Positions 50,616 through 50,746 of a DNA stretch of 50,746 nt are shown here, in pieces (position 1 is the stretch's first letter; each line of letters starts with the position of its first letter). Position numbers and translations under genes: made by a program. Source of the stretch: Oscillospiraceae bacterium. Lineage in GTDB: Bacteria; Bacillota; Clostridia; Oscillospirales; Oscillospiraceae. The notes below the pieces were generated by a model that was not told where the DNA came from, did not search any database, and saw only the letters and a program-made list of their open reading frames with translations. The stretch covers positions 1 to 50,746 of the forward strand of contig JAJQEJ010000073.1 in NCBI GenBank assembly GCA_021201735.1, read 5' to 3'.

Positions 50616-50726
50616 ATGCTTGTCTGTCCTCCTTGCGGTGGGGGTTCCCCTCGACAAAAAGTACAATCAACAAAGCCCATCCACAAATTCACCAGGGCAA
50701 CCGCACGAAAAGATTAAGGAGCAATA

Positions 50727-50746
50727 TTGCCAAAGAGTAGGGAGAT
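50727..50746 (+). CDS. Possible start of a further gene, cut by the window end
   Basis: AAGGAG lies 5 bp before a TTG followed by six open codons (MPKSRE). The 111 bp between the preceding terminator and this site show a TACAAT box near 50662 but no good -35. Too short to identify. Confidence 0.25.

Overview
The window is a GC-rich chromosomal segment of an endospore-lineage Firmicute, most likely a gut-type Clostridia/Oscillospirales bacterium. The evidence is the zinc-type S14, L24 and L36 proteins, the order secY-adk-map-KOW-infA-rpmJ-rpsM-rpsK-rpsD-rpoA-rplQ, a SpoIID homologue, an archaeal-type ProS and strong AGGAGG-type ribosome binding sites. This placement is inferred from gene content; no 16S gene is present.

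Layout. 1-3.6 kb: a TetR regulator with a perfect operator palindrome, an FMN-binding membrane protein, a metallophosphoesterase and SpoIID, all on minus. 3.7-10.2 kb: citrate synthase (plus), then on minus an inositol-type Zn dehydrogenase, a CtpE-like P-type ATPase and a ROK sugar kinase whose start codon is problematic; a small membrane protein lies between them on plus. 10.3-12.17 kb: an IS3-family (IS150-like) element inserted in what looks like a convergent type I toxin-antitoxin locus, leaving a truncated small hydrophobic peptide gene on minus and a cut-off antisense-RNA gene on plus. 12.2-15 kb: a flippase-like protein, a GT28 glycolipid glycosyltransferase and a phosphopantetheinyl transferase. 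15.1-17.8 kb: a minimal SufC/SufB pair, a PaaI thioesterase and an ECF S component. 17.9-21.5 kb: an AT-rich lipoprotein gene and a minus operon of papain-like peptidase, ABC exporter and an unknown protein. 21.7-23.8 kb: a second flippase paralogue and an orphan VanS-like histidine kinase.

23.8-32.6 kb: proS followed by a tight eight-gene operon (aroF-aroB-aroA-aroC-pheA-aroK-aroQ-aroE) with several ATGA overlaps. It encodes all seven steps of the shikimate pathway plus chorismate mutase/prephenate dehydratase.

32.7-49.1 kb: the S10-spc-alpha ribosomal supercluster from rpsJ to rplQ. It has its own promoter, a structured leader with an attenuator-like hairpin, and a terminator after rplQ. 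Unusual points are a repetitive disordered tail on S3, a repeated tail on L3 and a hairpin-rich 177-nt spacer between rpsZ and rpsH. 49.1-50.7 kb: a structured leader RNA of unrecognised class with promoter and terminator, in front of a CNNM/CorC-family transporter gene.

Most of the window is ordinary housekeeping. The best candidates for something new are the IS-split toxin-antitoxin locus, the leader RNA before the CNNM gene, the S3 repeat tail and the ROK kinase start.
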